A stretch of 15,384 nucleotides of DNA from Pseudomonadota bacterium (GTDB lineage: Bacteria; Pseudomonadota; Alphaproteobacteria; Rhizobiales; Xanthobacteraceae): positions 1 to 15,384 of the forward strand of contig JAEYTJ010000025.1 of the NCBI GenBank assembly GCA_023434095.1, in the 5' to 3' direction. The position numbers and the translations under genes are program-made. Below are positions 13,736-15,384 of this stretch, piece by piece. The stretch's first letter is position 1. Every line of letters begins with the position of its first letter. The notes under the pieces were generated by a model. That model was given only the letters and a program-made list of their open reading frames with translations. It was not told the origin of the DNA and did not search any database.

Positions 13736-13773
13736 TCGCGACAGGATGCTGGCCGCATACCTAATGGTCGCGA
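13736..13773. promoter_or_regulatory. Paired TCGCGA sites upstream of aldehyde dehydrogenase gene
   Basis: TCGCGAC (13736-13742) and GTCGCGA (13767-13773) are exact inverted copies. Each contains the palindrome TCGCGA, and their centres lie about 31 bp (three helical turns) apart. On the minus strand a weak -10-like TAGGTA (13762-13757) lies between them. The pair brackets the likely promoter and could be a two-site operator. No regulator gene is adjacent. Confidence 0.35.
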
Positions 13774-13839
13774 GAGCGGACGGAAAGGGGCAGAGCGGGC
13801 TGCCGAAACGTCATTGCATCCGGTTTTCGCCCGGGTGCG

Positions 13840-13865
13840 TGCGGCCGGAGAAAACCCCGGCCGCA
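13840..13865 (-). terminator. Hairpin after ftsK
   Basis: TGCGGCCGG (13840-13848) pairs perfectly with CCGGCCGCA (13857-13865) around an eight-base loop, a 9-bp GC-rich stem starting eight bases after the ftsK stop. A second possible pairing joins GGTTTTC in the loop with GAAAACC further downstream. There is no long U-tract, but position and strength suit a transcription end or 3' barrier that separates ftsK from the aldehyde dehydrogenase gene. Confidence 0.55.
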
Positions 13866-13873
13866 GCGTTGCC

Positions 13874-15384
13874 TCAGCGGGCGTCGCGCAGGATGTCGCG
13901 CTTGCCGGCATGGTTGGCGGGACCGACAATGCCCTCGTTCTCCATCCGCTCCATCAGCGAGGCGGCGCGGTTGTAGCCGATCTGCAGCCGGCGCTGGATG
14001 TAGGAGGTGGACGCCTTCTTGTCGCGCAGCACCGTGGCGACCGCCTGATCGTAGAGATCGCCGGTGTCCTCGCCCATGGCGGACTTGTCGAACACGGCGG
14101 CGTCCTCGACCACCGGTTCCTCGTCCTCGTCGGCAGTGACCTCTTCCAGATATTCCGGCCGCGCCTGGCTCTTCAGGTGCTCGACCACGCGCTCCACCTC
14201 CTGGTCGGAGACGAAGGGGCCGTGGACGCGGGAAATGCGCCCGCCGCCGGCCATGTAGAGCATGTCGCCCTGGCCGAGCAGCTGCTCGGCGCCCATTTCG
14301 CCGAGGATGGTGCGGCTGTCGATCTTGCTCGTCACCTGGAAGGAGATGCGCGTCGGGAAGTTCGCCTTGATGGTGCCGGTGATGACGTCGACGCTCGGGC
14401 GCTGGGTGGCCATGATGAGGTGGATGCCGGCGGCACGGGCCATCTGCGCGAGGCGCTGGATGGCGCCCTCGATCTCCTTGCCGGCCACCATCATCAGGTC
14501 GGCCATCTCGTCGACCACGATGACGATGAAGGGGAGGGGAGCGAGATCCATGATCTCCTCTTCCTCGATCAGCTCGCCGGTTTCCTTGTCGAAGCCCTTC
14601 TGGACCGTGCGGGTGATGATCTCGCCCTTGGCGGTCGCCTCCGCCACGCGGGCGTTGAAACCGTCAATGTTGCGCACGCCGAGGCGGCTCATCTTCTTGT
14701 AGCGGTCTTCCATCTCCCGCACCGCCCATTTCAGGGCGACGATAGCCTTCTTCGGGTCGGTAACGACCGGGGTCAGCAGATGCGGTATGCCCTCATAGAC
14801 CGAGAGTTCCAGCATCTTCGGGTCGATCATGATCAGCCGGCACTGGTCCGGGCGGTGCCGGTAGAGCAGTGAGAGGATCATGGTGTTGATGGCGACCGAC
14901 TTGCCCGAGCCCGTCGTGCCGGCGACCAGCAGATGCGGCATGCGCGCGAGGTCGACGATGACCGGTTCGCCGCCAATGGTCTTGCCGAGCCCGATGCCGA
15001 GCTTGGCGCGGGCGGCCTCGAATTCGTGGCTCGACAGCATCTCGCGCAGCCACACCGTCTCGCGACGCTGGTTGGGCAATTCGATGCCGATGACGTTGCG
15101 CCCTTCCACCACGGCGACGCGGGCGGAGATCGCGCTCATCGAGCGCGAGATGTCCGCGGATAGGCCGATGACCCGGGACGACTTGATGCCGGGCGCGGGC
15201 TCCAGCTCGTAGAGCGTCACCACCGGGCCGGGGTTCGCGTCGATGATCTCGCCGCGTACGCCGAAATCGTGCAGCACCTGCTGGAGCTTCACCGAATTGC
15301 GGTCGAGGAATTCCTCCGACAGCTCGTAATCCGGCTCGCTGTGCGGCGGCTCGGTGAGCAGCTCCAGCGGCGGCAGCTCGTAGC
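13874..15384 (-). CDS. ftsK: DNA translocase FtsK, C-terminal part (runs off right edge)
   Basis: About 503 C-terminal codons of the division-linked DNA pump that moves chromosome ends and activates XerCD recombination at dif. Reading continues in frame to the right edge (YELPPLELL at the edge, then EFLDRNSVKLQQVLHDFGVRG), so the apparent GTG start at 15292 is not the real one and the membrane domain lies outside. Visible parts are the alpha/beta motor with Walker A GTTGSGKSVAINTM, MIDPKMLELSVYEGIPHLL, Walker B VIVVDEMADL, MATQRPSVDVITG and the arginine-rich segment near ISFQVTSKIDSRTILGE. An acidic linker (VTADEDEEPVVED) follows, then the gamma winged-helix domain ending SYIQRRLQIGYNRAASLMER, which reads KOPS sequences. 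FtsK rather than a plasmid translocase is favoured by the gamma domain and the chromosomal context. Confidence 0.95.
   Translation of the reverse strand, partial: YELPPLELLTEPPHSEPDYELSEEFLDRNSVKLQQVLHDFGVRGEIIDANPGPVVTLYELEPAPGIKSSRVIGLSADISRSMSAISARVAVVEGRNVIGIELPNQRRETVWLREMLSSHEFEAARAKLGIGLGKTIGGEPVIVDLARMPHLLVAGTTGSGKSVAINTMILSLLYRHRPDQCRLIMIDPKMLELSVYEGIPHLLTPVVTDPKKAIVALKWAVREMEDRYKKMSRLGVRNIDGFNARVAEATAKGEIITRTVQKGFDKETGELIEEEEIMDLAPLPFIVIVVDEMADLMMVAGKEIEGAIQRLAQMARAAGIHLIMATQRPSVDVITGTIKANFPTRISFQVTSKIDSRTILGEMGAEQLLGQGDMLYMAGGGRISRVHGPFVSDQEVERVVEHLKSQARPEYLEEVTADEDEEPVVEDAAVFDKSAMGEDTGDLYDQAVATVLRDKKASTSYIQRRLQIGYNRAASLMERMENEGIVGPANHAGKRDILRDAR

Noticed and set aside
10431..13976. 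Very long open frame on the plus strand (over 1100 codons)
   Set aside because: It runs opposite the helicase, EamA and aldehyde dehydrogenase genes, and its translation is rich in Arg, Gly, Ala, His and Gln without any fold-like pattern. This is the usual antisense shadow in GC-rich DNA, and the minus-strand genes have full family motifs.
15290..15292. GTG at 15292 as the start of a short FtsK-like protein
   Set aside because: The frame stays open to the window edge with FtsK-like sequence upstream (YELPPLELL, SEEFLDRNS), so the codon is internal.

Overview
This window is a compact, high-GC (about two thirds G+C by eye) stretch of a bacterial chromosome. Gene content and protein style suggest an alphaproteobacterium of the Hyphomicrobiales, perhaps near Xanthobacteraceae such as Ancylobacter, Starkeya or Xanthobacter. 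That placement is inferred from recognition, not from a search. I see no tRNA, rRNA, CRISPR array, insertion sequence, integrase or phage gene. Most of the window is conserved housekeeping or metabolic sequence.

Layout, left to right. Positions 1-43 (+) hold the last codons of an upstream gene, probably exbD, whose stop overlaps the start of a tonB-type energy transducer (40-912, +). The tonB 3' end overlaps by 14 bp the 3' end of a convergent five-gene dipeptide ABC transporter operon read on the minus strand: dppA (5115-6713), dppB (3919-4929), dppC (2946-3926), dppD (1957-2946) and dppF (899-1960). The last four genes are joined by stop/start overlaps. dppA is separated from dppB by 185 bp containing three hairpins. 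dppA is divergent from a glutaryl-CoA dehydrogenase gene, gcdH (6976-8181, +), and the 262 bp between them holds two palindromes and presumably both promoters.

After gcdH comes a hairpin shared with a convergent Rrf2-family regulator with four cysteines (8259-8708, -). Next is a 53-residue single-pass membrane protein (8835-8996, -) with a plausible promoter and a perfect 17-bp palindrome over its predicted start of transcription. The rest is all on the minus strand: a PIF1/RecD-like helicase (9049-10395), two tandem paralogous EamA-type membrane transporters (10458-11300 and 11364-12200), a succinate-semialdehyde dehydrogenase-like aldehyde dehydrogenase (12264-13724), and the C-terminal two thirds or so of the DNA translocase FtsK (from 13874, running off the right edge).

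Functionally, dppABCDF imports dipeptides. GcdH takes glutaryl-CoA from lysine, tryptophan or glutarate breakdown to crotonyl-CoA. The aldehyde dehydrogenase could feed succinate or glutarate, so a loose amino-acid catabolism theme is possible but not proved. No coherent unknown multi-gene system is apparent. The points most worth a second look are regulatory: the palindrome over the small membrane gene, the orphan cysteine-bearing Rrf2 protein, the triple hairpin inside the dpp operon, the long inverted repeat just before an EamA start codon, and the palindromes between dppA and gcdH.
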